A stretch of 64,000 bases of DNA. Origin: an uncultured Bacteroidia bacterium. GTDB lineage: Bacteria > Bacteroidota > Bacteroidia > Bacteroidales > F082. The notes beneath the pieces were generated by a model that was not told the DNA's origin, did not search any database, and saw nothing but the letters and a program-made list of their open reading frames with translations. Within the stretch, counting starts at the first letter, position 1. Each line of letters opens with the position of its first letter. The stretch lies in assembly GCA_902800965.1 (NCBI GenBank), contig CADCGK010000001.1, forward strand, positions 1-64,000. The letters run 5' to 3'. A program made the position numbers and the translations under genes. Shown piece after piece: positions 21,468 through 30,553 of the stretch.

Positions 21468-21590
21468 TATCAAGAATTAGAGAATTTGAGATTATTTTTT
21501 GAGGTGTTTTCACGTCTTGGATTCAAATTAATGGGAATTTGAGAAGGAAAAACGCTAGCGTTTTTCTCTCTAATTCTCTAATTCTTGATA
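21468..21590. mobile_element. MITE-like element with perfect 19-bp terminal inverted repeats
   Basis: TATCAAGAATTAGAGAATT at 21468-21486 is matched by its exact complement at 21572-21590. The 123-bp unit has no coding capacity and holds a central palindrome AAAAACGCTAGCGTTTTT (21548-21565). The outer TA on both sides would fit the TA target duplication of IS630/Tc1-type elements, though the TA is also part of the repeat as drawn. It lies between ruvX and the permease gene and could also act as a terminator for the latter. Confidence 0.5.
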
Positions 21591-21598
21591 TAAAAAAA

Positions 21599-22687
21599 TC
21601 AAGCCTTGTTGTCGATTGCAGACCGCAAGGCGTTGCCCACCAACATAAACGCCAGCACCAGCAGCATAATGGCGATGCCCGGCAAGATGGCCAAATAAGC
21701 TGCATCCAAGATAATAAAGGCATAATTCTCCTTGATCATACTACCCCATGAAGGCATGGGGGGCTGTACGCCGATTCCCAGGAAACTCAAGCCCGCCTCC
21801 AGCAGGATGGCCGAAGCGAAGTTGGATGCCGACACCACGATGATGGGGTTAAGGATATTGGGCAAGATATGCCTGAGGATCACCCTGATATTTTTGAAGC
21901 CCAAGGCTTTTCCTGCCTCTACGTAGGTCATCTCGCGCACTGAGAAGATCTGTCCGCGGACGATACGAGCGACCTCCACCCACATGGTGAGACCCACGGC
22001 GATGAAGACCTGGGCGATGCCCTTGCCGAGCGCAAAAGTGATGGCGATGACCAGCAACAGCGTGGGGATGGACCACACCACGTTGATGAGCCACACCACC
22101 ACGTCATCGACCCTGCCGCGGAAGAAACCGCCAATACTGCCGATAAAGATGCCGATGACCAGGCTGAGCGCCACCGCGATGAAGCCCACCAGAAGGCTGA
22201 TACGGCTGCCTAAGACCAGACGGCTCAGGAAGTCACGCCCGAACTGGTCGGTGCCCAACAAGAACTTCTGGTGCTTAGTCCCGGCAATCTCGCTGTTGGG
22301 TATCTCTTGCACCCGCACGGTGCCGCTGTGTTCGGGGTTGAAAAGATACACCAAGGTGTGGTCCTCGAACACCTTGATGCTGTCGTAAGGCAGATAAGTG
22401 CAATCGTCGGGTCGCCCGTTGAATAGCCGTTCGAAGAAACCCGGCTCCGCTGGAGGGTTCTCCTTGGGAAGGACGAGCATATCGACTTCAAAGCCAGGTT
22501 TCCGAGTGCTAAGTTCCAGCAGCTGACGGTTGGCGTGAGGTGTCGGATCGGGGATGATATAATAGGCGAACAAAGCCAAGATGGCAGTCACGACAATGAA
22601 CGACGCAGCGACCATGCCCAGCTTGTTCTTGCGGAACCGCTGCCATGCCAACGCGCTCGGTGACTGTTGATCCTTCTTCGCTACCAT
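21599..22687 (-). CDS. Oligopeptide/dipeptide-type ABC transporter permease (DppC/OppC family)
   Basis: 362 residues. One N-terminal membrane helix (about 28-48), a periplasmic region of about 95 residues that is longer than usual, then the LLGTDQFGRDFLSRL motif and five more helices. The cytoplasmic EAA loop, which docks to the ATPase, is EAGKALGFKNIRVILRHILP. The usual partners (DppB-type permease, binding protein, ATPases) are not next to it, so it is an orphan here. The promoter box lies 5 bp before the ATG. Confidence 0.9.
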   Translation of the reverse strand: MVAKKDQQSPSALAWQRFRKNKLGMVAASFIVVTAILALFAYYIIPDPTPHANRQLLELSTRKPGFEVDMLVLPKENPPAEPGFFERLFNGRPDDCTYLPYDSIKVFEDHTLVYLFNPEHSGTVRVQEIPNSEIAGTKHQKFLLGTDQFGRDFLSRLVLGSRISLLVGFIAVALSLVIGIFIGSIGGFFRGRVDDVVVWLINVVWSIPTLLLVIAITFALGKGIAQVFIAVGLTMWVEVARIVRGQIFSVREMTYVEAGKALGFKNIRVILRHILPNILNPIIVVSASNFASAILLEAGLSFLGIGVQPPMPSWGSMIKENYAFIILDAAYLAILPGIAIMLLVLAFMLVGNALRSAIDNKA

Positions 22688-22691
22688 GCTG

Positions 22692-22699
22692 CAAAGATA
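22692..22699 (-). promoter_or_regulatory. -7 box for the permease gene
   Basis: TATCTTTG on the minus strand, followed by CAGC and then the ATG at 22687. Transcription would start at or very near the start codon, so the mRNA is probably leaderless. Confidence 0.6.
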
Positions 22700-22740
22700 G
22701 ATTTTTTTTGAAAAAAGACTTGCATATTTGAAAAAAGCTG

Positions 22741-22748
22741 TATCTTTG
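22741..22748 (+). promoter_or_regulatory. -7 box for tRNA-His
   Basis: TATCTTTG, 17 bp before the mature tRNA 5' end. Confidence 0.65.
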
Positions 22749-22765
22749 CACCCGCAAACCAGATG

Positions 22766-22839
22766 GTGGATTTAGCTCAGCTGGTTAGAGTACCGGATTG
22801 TGGTTCCGTGGGTCGTGGGTTCGAATCCCACATTCCACC
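22766..22839 (+). tRNA. tRNA-His (GTG)
   Basis: Cloverleaf with anticodon GTG in loop TTGTGGT, D-arm AGCTCAG..TTAGAGT, T-arm GTGGG-TTCGAAT-CCCAC and discriminator C. A G precedes position 1 (22765), matching the G-1 of histidine tRNAs. The acceptor stem has one T-T mismatch at pair 6-67. CCA is not encoded. Confidence 0.9.
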
Positions 22840-22844
22840 CTCAG

Positions 22845-22878
22845 CAGAAAAAAGAACGGCATGCCGTTCTTTTTTCTG
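22845..22878 (+). terminator. Perfect 34-bp palindromic terminator between two tRNA genes
   Basis: A fully self-complementary stretch centred on GAACGGCATGCCGTTC with A6/T6 flanks and a following T-run. It separates the tRNA-His transcript from the tRNA-Leu promoter. Confidence 0.9.
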
Positions 22879-22887
22879 TTTTTTTTA

Positions 22888-22895
22888 TATCTTTG
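22888..22895 (+). promoter_or_regulatory. -7 box for tRNA-Leu (and probably tig)
   Basis: TATCTTTG, 11 bp before the tRNA-Leu 5' end. No other promoter box is seen before tig, so the two may share a transcript. Confidence 0.6.
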
Positions 22896-22906
22896 CAGCC
22901 CAATAT

Positions 22907-22988
22907 GCGGGTGTGGCGGAATTGGTAGACGCGCCAGACTTAGGATCTGGTTCTGAGAGGAGTAAGGGTTCGAGTCCCTTCATCCGCA
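22907..22988 (+). tRNA. tRNA-Leu (TAG)
   Basis: Class II tRNA of 82 nt with a long variable arm. Anticodon TAG in loop CTTAGGA on stem CCAGA/TCTGG. Acceptor stem GCGGGTG/CATCCGC pairs fully (one G-T), with discriminator A. CCA is not encoded. Confidence 0.93.
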
Positions 22989-23026
22989 CGGTTACAACAA
23001 GAAAGAAAACATTAGACAGCTACAGA

Positions 23027-24409
23027 ATGAACACAACACAAGCCCAGAAGGGAGAACAACTGATCTCCATCAAAATCAACGTGCTCAAGGAAGACTATGA
23101 GCCACAGGTAAAGAAAGAGCTGAACAAACTCCAGCACAAAGCCCAAGTCCCGGGCTTCCGTCCTGGCATGGTGCCTTTCGGCATGATCAAGAAGATGTAC
23201 GGCGCTCAAGCCACCATCGAGGTGCTCAACACCCTTGTCTCCGAGACACTCAACAATTATATCCTTGAAAACAAACTCGACTTGATCGGCTTCCCTCTCA
23301 GCGACCCCGATCATCAGCAGCCCGTCGACTTCGACAAGCAGGATTCGCTTGACTTCTTCTTCGAAGCCGCCATCCGTCCAGAAATCAAAGTCGATTACAC
23401 CAAGGCTAAGGTCGATTTCGCACATATCATCGCCGATGACGCCGCCATCGACAAGACCATCGAGGAAATCGTCGAGCGCAACCCCGAAGTCTCCCATCCC
23501 GAGACCGTCGGCGAAAACGACGTCCTGGAGCTGAAAGTCCGCGAGGCTGAAGACGGCAAGGAGCTGGAAGACGGCTTCAAGAAAGATTACGTCGTCCTCG
23601 ACCTGAAAGACATCAAGACCAAGACCAACAAGAAGAAACTGGTTGGCAAGACCACCGGCGCTGAGTTCATCATCAACTTCGCCACCATCCTCGGTGGACA
23701 GGAAAAAGCCACCAAGATCCTTGGCAATGACGCCCCCGCCGATAGCGACTACAACATCATCATCGACGACATCCGCCATGAAGAGAAGCCTGAACTCAAC
23801 GAAGAGTTCTTCAAGAAGATCTTCCCCAGCCAAGAGCTGAAAGACCTGGATGCCTTCCGCGCCAGCGTCAAAGAAGAGATGGAGAAACAATATACCAACG
23901 AGACCGACCGCATCCTCTTCACCAAGATGATCGACGCCCTCGTTGACAACACGCCTTTCGCACTGCCCGACGAATTCCTGAAGCGCTGGATCTTTGAAAA
24001 CAATCAAGGCAAGCTCTCCGTGGAAGACATCGAGAAAAACTACGCCGAGAACTACAGCAAAGGCCTTCGTTGGCAGCTTATCGAAGATAGCATCGTGAAG
24101 GAAAACATGGACCTCGCCATCACCGACGACGAAGTCAAAGGCTTCCTCCGCAGCCAGATCTTCCCCGGCCTCGACTACAACACCATGGAAGACGACATGA
24201 AGGCTCGTCTCGACAAGATCGTTGACAACTACCTGAAGAACGAGGAACAGGTCAACAACGTCAAGAACCAGCTCGCCGATGTCAAGATGACCAACTTCCT
24301 CAAGACCAAGATGAGCATTAACTACACCGACCAGACCTACGACGAGTTCATCAAATCTTTAGAGGCTGAAACCAAGAAGGAGACCAAAAAAACCTCCAAG
24401 AAAAAATAA
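23027..24409 (+). CDS. tig: Trigger factor (ribosome-bound chaperone, peptidyl-prolyl isomerase)
   Basis: 460 residues. The N-terminal ribosome-binding domain contains the signature region PGFRPGMVPFGMIKKMYG; the middle region holds the isomerase domain (LELKVREAEDGKEL onward) and the C-terminal two-thirds is helical, with a basic end KKTSKKK. A frame open from 22763 runs through both tRNA genes and is not real; the ATG at 23027 begins MNTTQAQKGEQLISIKINV. The tig-clpP-clpX order is conserved in many bacteria. Confidence 0.95.
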   Translation: MNTTQAQKGEQLISIKINVLKEDYEPQVKKELNKLQHKAQVPGFRPGMVPFGMIKKMYGAQATIEVLNTLVSETLNNYILENKLDLIGFPLSDPDHQQPVDFDKQDSLDFFFEAAIRPEIKVDYTKAKVDFAHIIADDAAIDKTIEEIVERNPEVSHPETVGENDVLELKVREAEDGKELEDGFKKDYVVLDLKDIKTKTNKKKLVGKTTGAEFIINFATILGGQEKATKILGNDAPADSDYNIIIDDIRHEEKPELNEEFFKKIFPSQELKDLDAFRASVKEEMEKQYTNETDRILFTKMIDALVDNTPFALPDEFLKRWIFENNQGKLSVEDIEKNYAENYSKGLRWQLIEDSIVKENMDLAITDDEVKGFLRSQIFPGLDYNTMEDDMKARLDKIVDNYLKNEEQVNNVKNQLADVKMTNFLKTKMSINYTDQTYDEFIKSLEAETKKETKKTSKKK

Positions 24410-24443
24410 CTGCTAACTGAATAACTGAACAACTGCCAACTTC
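24408..24443 (+). repeat. CTAACTG-type tandem repeat between tig and clpP
   Basis: Imperfect units ctgctaactgaataactgaacaactgc-type fill the whole 35-bp gap. Same family as 6665-6717. Confidence 0.7.
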
Positions 24444-24444
24444 C

Positions 24445-25119
24445 ATGAACGAATTCCAGAAATACGCTACCAAGCACTTGGGCATCAACCCGCTGGGACT
24501 TGAAAAATACATCTCCCAGATCAACAACGGCGGCGGCTACATCAGCCCCACCGTCATCGAGGAACGCCAACTCAACGTCGCACAGATGGACGTGTTCTCA
24601 CGCCTGATGATGGACCGCATCATCTTCTTGGGCACTGCCATCGACGACTATGTGGCCAACGTCATCCAAGCCCAGTTGCTCTTCCTCGAGTCAACCGACC
24701 CAAAGCGCGACATCCAGATCTACCTCAACTCTCCTGGCGGCAGCGTGTATGCTGGCCTGGGCATCTATGACACCATGCAGTTCATCGGTCCCGATGTGGC
24801 GACCATCTGCACTGGCATGGCTGCTTCGATGGCCGCCGTCCTGATGTGCTCCGGCACTCCTGGAAAACGTTCAGCCCTTCCCCACTCCCGCATCATGATC
24901 CATCAACCCATGGGCGGCGTCGAGGGTCAAGCCACCGAAATTGAGATCACCGCTCGCGAGATCCAGAAGCTCAAGAAAGAACTATATGAGATCATCTCCA
25001 AGCATTCGGGGCAACCTTACGACAAAGTGTGGGCCGACTCCGACCGCGATTACTGGATGACTGCCGAAGAAGCCAAAGAATACGGCATGATCGACGAAGT
25101 GCTCGTAAGGAACAGATAA
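24445..25119 (+). CDS. clpP: ATP-dependent Clp protease proteolytic subunit
   Basis: Serine protease that forms the 14-mer degradation chamber. 224 residues. Catalytic Ser in [11 protein letters not shown], His in [11 protein letters not shown] and Asp in DSDRDYWM. The [11 protein letters not shown] strand is also present. The N-terminus (about 35 residues before [11 protein letters not shown]) is longer than the mature enzyme and may be a propeptide. One base separates it from clpX. Confidence 0.97.
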   Translation: MNEFQKYATKHLGINPLGLEKYISQINNGGGYISPTVIEERQLNVAQMDVFSRLMMDRIIFLGTAIDDYVANVIQAQLLFLESTDPKRDIQIYLNSPGGSVYAGLGIYDTMQFIGPDVATICTGMAASMAAVLMCSGTPGKRSALPHSRIMIHQPMGGVEGQATEIEITAREIQKLKKELYEIISKHSGQPYDKVWADSDRDYWMTAEEAKEYGMIDEVLVRNR

Positions 25120-25120
25120 G

Positions 25121-26365
25121 ATGGCAAACAACAAGAAATCAGATCACTGCTCGTTCTGCGGCCGCCCTGGCAACGAGACGCTCATGCTACTCCAAGGTGT
25201 GGAGGCCCGTATCTGTGAGCGTTGCGCTGAACAAGCCTATCTGATTATCAAAGAAGAACTTGGAACAAGGATCGACGAGCCGAAGAAAAAGAAAAACGCC
25301 GGCTCGTCGTCCCTTGAGTTGAAGAAGCCCAAGGAAATCAAGAGCTTCCTTGATCAATATGTCATCGGCCAGGACGAAGCAAAGCGCACCCTCGCCGTGG
25401 CAGTCTATAACCACTACAAACGCATCAGCCAACAAGTCGGCGACGACGATGTGGAGATCGAGAAATCGAACATGATCCTCGTCGGCGAGACCGGAACAGG
25501 CAAGACGCTTATGGCACGCACCATCGCCAAGATGCTCAACGTGCCTTTCGCCATTGCCGACGCCACCGTGCTTACCGAGGCAGGCTATGTGGGTGAAGAC
25601 GTGGAGAACATCCTCGTCCGCCTGCTCCAAGCTGCCGACTACGACGTAGCAGCCGCCGAACACGGCATCGTCTTTATCGACGAAATCGACAAGATCGCAC
25701 GCAAGAGCGACAACCCCAGCATCACCCGCGACGTCTCCGGCGAAGGCGTGCAACAGGCTCTCCTCAAGCTGCTGGAAGGCTCCGTGTGCAACGTTCCACC
25801 CCAAGGAGGACGCAAGCACCCCGAACAGAAGATGATCCCTGTCAACACCAAGGACATCCTCTTCATCGCCGGCGGCGCCTTTGACGGTATCGAACGTATC
25901 ATCGCAGCACGCAAGAGCACCAATGTCATCGGCTACAGCACCAGCGCCGACCAAGTGCTCGACAAAAGCAACATGCTGCAATACCTGGCTCCCGCCGACC
26001 TCAAGAAATTCGGCCTCATCCCAGAGATCGTGGGACGTATGCCCATCATCACCCACCTCGATCCTCTCGACGAGAAAGCCCTCAAGCGCATCCTCACCGA
26101 GCCCAAAAACGCCTTGGTGAAACAATTCACCAAGCTGTTCGCCATGGACGGCATCCAGCTTACCATCGAGGATCAAGCCCTTGACTTCGTAGTGGAGAAG
26201 TCCATCGAATTCAAATTAGGCGCACGCGGCCTTCGCTCCATCATGGAAGCCATCCTCAACGACGCCATGTTCGAGATGCCATCGTCCGAAAACCCAAAAC
26301 AACTCGTCATCACACGTGCCTACGCCGAAGAGAAAATCGCCGGCAACACCAAATTGGCACAATAG
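25121..26365 (+). CDS. clpX: ATP-dependent Clp protease ATP-binding subunit ClpX
   Basis: AAA+ unfoldase that feeds ClpP. 414 residues. An N-terminal zinc-binding domain (CSFCGR..CERC) is followed by Walker A GETGTGKT, the [10 protein letters not shown] pore-1 loop, Walker B VFIDEIDK and sensor regions. Directly downstream of clpP, as in most genomes. Confidence 0.97.
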   Translation: MANNKKSDHCSFCGRPGNETLMLLQGVEARICERCAEQAYLIIKEELGTRIDEPKKKKNAGSSSLELKKPKEIKSFLDQYVIGQDEAKRTLAVAVYNHYKRISQQVGDDDVEIEKSNMILVGETGTGKTLMARTIAKMLNVPFAIADATVLTEAGYVGEDVENILVRLLQAADYDVAAAEHGIVFIDEIDKIARKSDNPSITRDVSGEGVQQALLKLLEGSVCNVPPQGGRKHPEQKMIPVNTKDILFIAGGAFDGIERIIAARKSTNVIGYSTSADQVLDKSNMLQYLAPADLKKFGLIPEIVGRMPIITHLDPLDEKALKRILTEPKNALVKQFTKLFAMDGIQLTIEDQALDFVVEKSIEFKLGARGLRSIMEAILNDAMFEMPSSENPKQLVITRAYAEEKIAGNTKLAQ

Positions 26366-26407
26366 TTGCTTTTGACCGCTTGGTTTATTAAAAAGACATT
26401 CCAAGCC

Positions 26408-27073
26408 ATGAAAAAGATCATACTTGCCATCATGCTATTGATGGTCACTACAGCAGGATTCAGCCAATTCATCACCCAAGGCAAAGGTGTGAAAATCAAA
26501 ATGTCACATCCTCAAGCCTCGCTCCAACAGCAACCATCCGCCACCAACGACCAGCTCCACGTGGTATATGGCCGTATCGACGGCAGAGACACCATTCTCA
26601 TGGTCTATCTACCCGAAGTCGATATTGACCTCATGGGCCGTTACTATGAAATCACTGACACCCGTCGTGGCCGCCGCCTCGTCAGTAACGTCCGCAAAGT
26701 ATATCCTTACGCCAAACTTGCCAGCACCAAACTGAAAGAATTCGACACCATGCTGGCTGACGTCTCCAGTGAATCGGAACGCCGTCGTATGATGAAACAA
26801 GCTGAAAAGGAAATCAGCGACCAATACACAGAAGAGTTGAAAAAACTGACCTTCTCGCAAGGCGCCATTCTCATCCGCCTCATCGACCGCGAGACAGGCA
26901 ACACCTCCTATAAACTTGTCCAGGAACTGCGCGGCAAACTCAGAGCTTTCTTCTATCAAGGGTTCGCACGCCTTTGGGGCTACAACCTCAAGACCGAATT
27001 CGACCCGAAAAACAATAAGGAAGACGAAGAGATCGACATCATCGCCACGCTGCTTGAACGAGGACAGATTTAG
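26408..27073 (+). CDS. Secreted DUF4294-family protein
   Basis: 221 residues with a cleavable signal peptide (MKKIILAIMLLMVTTAGFSQ). The core VVYGRIDGRDTILMVYLPEVDI and VSNVRKVYPYAKLA matches the DUF4294 pattern known from Bacteroidetes; no activity is established for the family. The region after residue 110 is charged and helical. The ATG at 26408 is used; an upstream in-frame TTG would bury the signal peptide. Confidence 0.8.
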   Translation: MKKIILAIMLLMVTTAGFSQFITQGKGVKIKMSHPQASLQQQPSATNDQLHVVYGRIDGRDTILMVYLPEVDIDLMGRYYEITDTRRGRRLVSNVRKVYPYAKLASTKLKEFDTMLADVSSESERRRMMKQAEKEISDQYTEELKKLTFSQGAILIRLIDRETGNTSYKLVQELRGKLRAFFYQGFARLWGYNLKTEFDPKNNKEDEEIDIIATLLERGQI

Positions 27074-27090
27074 GTTAGAGGTTAAAGGTT

Positions 27091-27135
27091 AGAGGTGAGA
27101 GGTTTTCCTGTTTGATAGCAGCACCTCTCACCTCT
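27091..27135. terminator. Bidirectional terminator built from tandem AGGTTAG-type repeats
   Basis: AGAGGTGAGAGGT (27091-27103) pairs perfectly with ACCTCTCACCTCT (27123-27135) around a 19-base loop. It separates two convergent genes; related units (aggttag, aggttaa) precede it from 27072. Confidence 0.7.
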
Positions 27136-28562
27136 CACTTCCCTCTTCCTTGGATAACGATAAGGACAGTGTAAATCAAAATCTTCAGATCCAAACCAAG
27201 ACTGACGTTCTCAATGTAGAGAACGTCATATTTTAATCGTTCGATCATCTCATCCACATTCTCGGCGTAACCGAACTTGACCTCTCCCCAGCTCGTGATG
27301 CCAGGTTTCACCAACAACAACATGTTGTAATACGGAGCGCGCTCCACGATTTGGTCGATGTAGTACTTGCGCTCGGGACGATAGCCCACGATGGACATGT
27401 CGCCTTTCAACACTGTCCAAAATTGTGGAATCTCGTCAAGACGCACCTTGCGCATGAACTTACCGAACTTGGTGATACGAGGATCGTCGTCGCTTGAGAG
27501 CTGCGGCGTGCAGTCTGCTTCAGCATCGACGCGCATACTGCGGAACTTGGCCATCTTGAAAGGCCTGCCATTCTTTCCAATACGCTCTTGAACATAGAAC
27601 ACCGGACCCGGTGAGGTGGCCTTGACGATAATGGCCGTGATGAGATATACGGGCGACAGCACAATCAGCACGATGATGGACACTACGATATCGAACAAAC
27701 GCTTGATGACCCGTTGCCAAATAGGCATCAGCTCAGGGCTGACTTGTACCAAGGGTGTACGCCATATTGCCGACTGCCTCACATTGCCGAAGACCAGGTC
27801 CTGCATCTCTGGGATGATCTCCACCTCGGCATCCGTCTGGTTGATCACGGGCATGATGGCGTTCATGCAATCCTTCTCCGAACGCTCAATGGCGATGATC
27901 ACCTCTTCCACGTCAAACTGCTTCACAATATTCACCAAGTCATTCACCGACCCTAAATGCGGTAGGTATTCGCTCAATCTGTACGACGGCTTGTCATAAA
28001 CATTGACAAACCCCACAAAACGCTGGCCCGTAGACTTCGGGAGGTCTGAAATCTCCTTGTACAACTTGATGGCATTGTCGTTGCTGCCCACAATCAAAGT
28101 GTTGAACCATATCTTTCCCGACTTGATGCGACGCTTCACCACATTCGTGATGATCAACCTTCCGATATAGACCAGACCAAATTGCAAGGCGAACAGTGTG
28201 ATGAACGACTGGTAATACATCTTATAAGATAGAATCTGGTCATCGAGAATCGCGACGAAGAACAGCACCGTAACCCCTAACAAAGTTAGGAAAAAGGTCT
28301 GCGTCAGTTCTTTCAGACGGGATTTGGAATACACGCTCTGATAAGCGCCAGTGATGCCGTATAACACCACCCAACAGACTGGGATGATGGCGACAGCGAA
28401 CCAAAAGCTCTTGTCGTGGAACTCAACGCTGAAGCGCTGCCACATATTGGCACCAGGAATCTCGTAAGTCTTCCTGAAATAGTAGAACAACGTCCAGGCT
28501 AAGACAGAAAGCAGCCAGTCAACAATGCCGTACAAAAAAGGCAGTTTGCGTTTTTGTTTCAT
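27135..28562 (-). CDS. Polyprenyl-phosphate hexose-1-phosphate transferase (WcaJ/EpsE type)
   Basis: 475 residues. Probably starts assembly of an exopolysaccharide or capsule repeat by moving sugar-1-phosphate from a nucleotide sugar to undecaprenyl phosphate. Four or five membrane helices lie in the first 150 residues, then a Rossmann-like domain (TLIVGSNDNAIKLY), then a membrane hairpin and the catalytic bacterial sugar transferase domain with KFRSM, RLDEIPQFWTVLKGDMS and GYRPER. The start overlaps the lipoprotein stop (ATGA). Sugar specificity cannot be read. Confidence 0.92.
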   Translation of the reverse strand: MKQKRKLPFLYGIVDWLLSVLAWTLFYYFRKTYEIPGANMWQRFSVEFHDKSFWFAVAIIPVCWVVLYGITGAYQSVYSKSRLKELTQTFFLTLLGVTVLFFVAILDDQILSYKMYYQSFITLFALQFGLVYIGRLIITNVVKRRIKSGKIWFNTLIVGSNDNAIKLYKEISDLPKSTGQRFVGFVNVYDKPSYRLSEYLPHLGSVNDLVNIVKQFDVEEVIIAIERSEKDCMNAIMPVINQTDAEVEIIPEMQDLVFGNVRQSAIWRTPLVQVSPELMPIWQRVIKRLFDIVVSIIVLIVLSPVYLITAIIVKATSPGPVFYVQERIGKNGRPFKMAKFRSMRVDAEADCTPQLSSDDDPRITKFGKFMRKVRLDEIPQFWTVLKGDMSIVGYRPERKYYIDQIVERAPYYNMLLLVKPGITSWGEVKFGYAENVDEMIERLKYDVLYIENVSLGLDLKILIYTVLIVIQGRGK

Positions 28563-29488
28563 CTGTCGCGATAAATTATCTTCAAATTATCATAGTAGAA
28601 ATACTGGGGGCCGTCGTTACGGTTATACCATGACGAGATATACAGCTTGAAATAATCTGCATTTTCATAGTCCACCAAATAAGGTCCCAAGTTAATATAA
28701 ATCTTGTTCCAACGTTCAGGCTCCACTCCAGAAGCTCCAGTCGGACGGAGGCGGATGATCTGCAGCTGGTTAATAGTGTAATCATCCAAAAAATACAATC
28801 CAACCGCACAAGTGTCGGAACATTTGTAGTCCATCTCTAACAAGCAGGCCGAACCTTTTGTGGGCAGATCTGTGAATTCCTCGTTGGTAGCAATACAAAA
28901 CTCCGTCGAGTCAGATGTCAACACAATTTTTCCTGAATAAGTGGAATGCACACCCTCAGGATCATGCCATGCCAAGGGGCCACCAACACGTAGGATGTTG
29001 GTGTCGCTCTGAGAGGTGGGCTGTATGGAAATCGAACCACCGTCAAAGTCTTCCAGCCAACGCACATGGAGATTGTCGCCATTGGGATAGTAATTGAAGA
29101 CAGGGAACAGTTTCACGACACTGTCCTTCACCAAATTGAGGCTGGGATACTCTACCGGAGCGATAAAAGGATAAGGAGCTCTCAGGTCTTTAATCCCGTC
29201 ACGGGCAATGCCTGGATAGACAGCCACTTTGTGAGCGCCTTCTTTCAAAACCGGGATGACTGCAGGAAGTTCAAAACACCCCACAATATTGTCGTCAACA
29301 TAGACCCAAGCGTCTATGAATGCATGAGTGTTGGCACCGTAAGTATAGTAATCGCAGCTTAAGCCTAACGAATCAATGCGAATATATGAAGGCACCGTCT
29401 GTGGTCCTTCAAACTTCTTGCATGAAGATAGCAAAGCAGCGAAAAATGTTACAGCAAGGAAGGAAAACAAGGTAAATCTCCTCATCAT
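28559..29488 (-). CDS. Lipoprotein of unknown function in the sugar transferase operon
   Basis: 309 residues with a lipobox (LLSSC, cysteine about residue 23). The N-terminal half (AWVYVDDNIVGCFELPAVIP) looks like an immunoglobulin-type beta domain; residues 150-305 look like a beta-sandwich of the carbohydrate-binding kind, ending with YFYYDNLKIIYRD. I do not recognise the family. It overlaps the sugar transferase start and follows the oxidoreductase by 25 bp, so a role at the cell surface linked to polysaccharide is an inference from context. Confidence 0.75.
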   Translation of the reverse strand: MMRRFTLFSFLAVTFFAALLSSCKKFEGPQTVPSYIRIDSLGLSCDYYTYGANTHAFIDAWVYVDDNIVGCFELPAVIPVLKEGAHKVAVYPGIARDGIKDLRAPYPFIAPVEYPSLNLVKDSVVKLFPVFNYYPNGDNLHVRWLEDFDGGSISIQPTSQSDTNILRVGGPLAWHDPEGVHSTYSGKIVLTSDSTEFCIATNEEFTDLPTKGSACLLEMDYKCSDTCAVGLYFLDDYTINQLQIIRLRPTGASGVEPERWNKIYINLGPYLVDYENADYFKLYISSWYNRNDGPQYFYYDNLKIIYRDR

Positions 29489-29513
29489 AGAAAATGTTTT
29501 ATTTTGTAACGTT

Positions 29514-30491
29514 TTATATCGTTATATATTGTCCCCCAACTTTTAAAATCTCGAATGCAAGATTCAAAACCTTCACGCCGTCTTGGATGGAGACCACGGG
29601 GGTGGTATTATGGATAATGCTGTCGTAAAAGCTTTCCAGTTCCTTTTGGATAGCATTGATCGGCTGTATCTCAAGCTTCTCAAGTGTGATCTGGCGCGTC
29701 TCGCCATCTGCCAAGTCCAATGTCAGGGAATAGGGATAGCCCGAAGTCTCATGGTCATGGATACGGGCAATTTCCGACTTTTTCTCCAAAAAATCCACAG
29801 TGATATAGGCGTCTTTCTGAAAAATACGGGTTTTGCGCATGTTCTTAAGCGAGATTCGGCTTGCCGTCAAGTTGGCTACGGAGCCATTCTCGAACTCGAT
29901 ACGGGCATTGGTAATATCAGGCGTGGGGCTGACGATGGCCACGCCACAGGCGCTGACACGGGCAACGGGTGAGTCGATGATGGTGGTGAGGATGTCGAGG
30001 TCATGGACCATCAAGTCGAGCACCACAGGGACATCCGTCCCTCTTGGGTTAAAGAGTGCAAGACGATGTGCTTCAATGAATTTAGGATCTTTGATGAAAG
30101 GCTCAGCGGCGATGAATGCAGGATTGAAACGTTCCACATGTCCCACCTGAACCTTCACGCCAGTCTCTCCAGCGAGCTTGACCAGCTGGGAAGCCTCTTC
30201 GGGAGTAGCCACGATAGGCTTTTCTATGAAGACATGACGACGACGCTGCAAAGCTTTGGATGCACAAGCAAAATGCTGCACCGTGGGGGTAACGATATCC
30301 ACCACCTCCACTGCTTCGATCAAGGCCTCCAAAGTATCAAAGCAACGGGCGCCCAGCTCCGCTTCAACCGACTTGGCAGTGACAGGATCGGGATCATAAA
30401 AACCGACCAACTCGTATCTATCTATCTGCTTGATGCATTTGATATGGATCTTACCCAGATGACCAGCTCCCAGAACACCAATTTTCAACAT
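29514..30491 (-). CDS. Gfo/Idh/MocA-family NAD(P)-dependent oxidoreductase
   Basis: 325 residues. N-terminal Rossmann fold with GVLGAGHLGKIH (5-16); the EKPI motif with the catalytic lysine near residue 95; C-terminal alpha/beta dimer domain. Enzymes of this family act on sugars, inositols or nucleotide sugars. First gene of an operon with a lipoprotein and a sugar phosphotransferase, which suggests, but does not prove, work on a sugar precursor. Confidence 0.9.
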   Translation of the reverse strand: MLKIGVLGAGHLGKIHIKCIKQIDRYELVGFYDPDPVTAKSVEAELGARCFDTLEALIEAVEVVDIVTPTVQHFACASKALQRRRHVFIEKPIVATPEEASQLVKLAGETGVKVQVGHVERFNPAFIAAEPFIKDPKFIEAHRLALFNPRGTDVPVVLDLMVHDLDILTTIIDSPVARVSACGVAIVSPTPDITNARIEFENGSVANLTASRISLKNMRKTRIFQKDAYITVDFLEKKSEIARIHDHETSGYPYSLTLDLADGETRQITLEKLEIQPINAIQKELESFYDSIIHNTTPVVSIQDGVKVLNLAFEILKVGGQYITI

Positions 30492-30507
30492 ACTCGGTAA
30501 ATTTGGG

Positions 30508-30515
30508 CAAAGATA
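30508..30515 (-). promoter_or_regulatory. -7 box for the oxidoreductase operon
   Basis: TATCTTTG on the minus strand, 16 bp before the start codon at 30491. Confidence 0.6.
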
Positions 30516-30536
30516 GGGTTTTTGTTTGAAAAAGCA

Positions 30537-30544
30537 TATCTTTG
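30537..30544 (+). promoter_or_regulatory. -7 box for pcm
   Basis: TATCTTTG followed by CATCCGAAA and the ATG at 30554. Divergent from the box at 30508. Confidence 0.6.
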
Positions 30545-30553
30545 CATCCGAAA

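Noticed and set aside
22763..23026. Upstream extension of the trigger factor frame through two tRNA genes
   Set aside because: Both tRNAs fold well and have their own promoters and a terminator; the protein family begins at the ATG at 23027.
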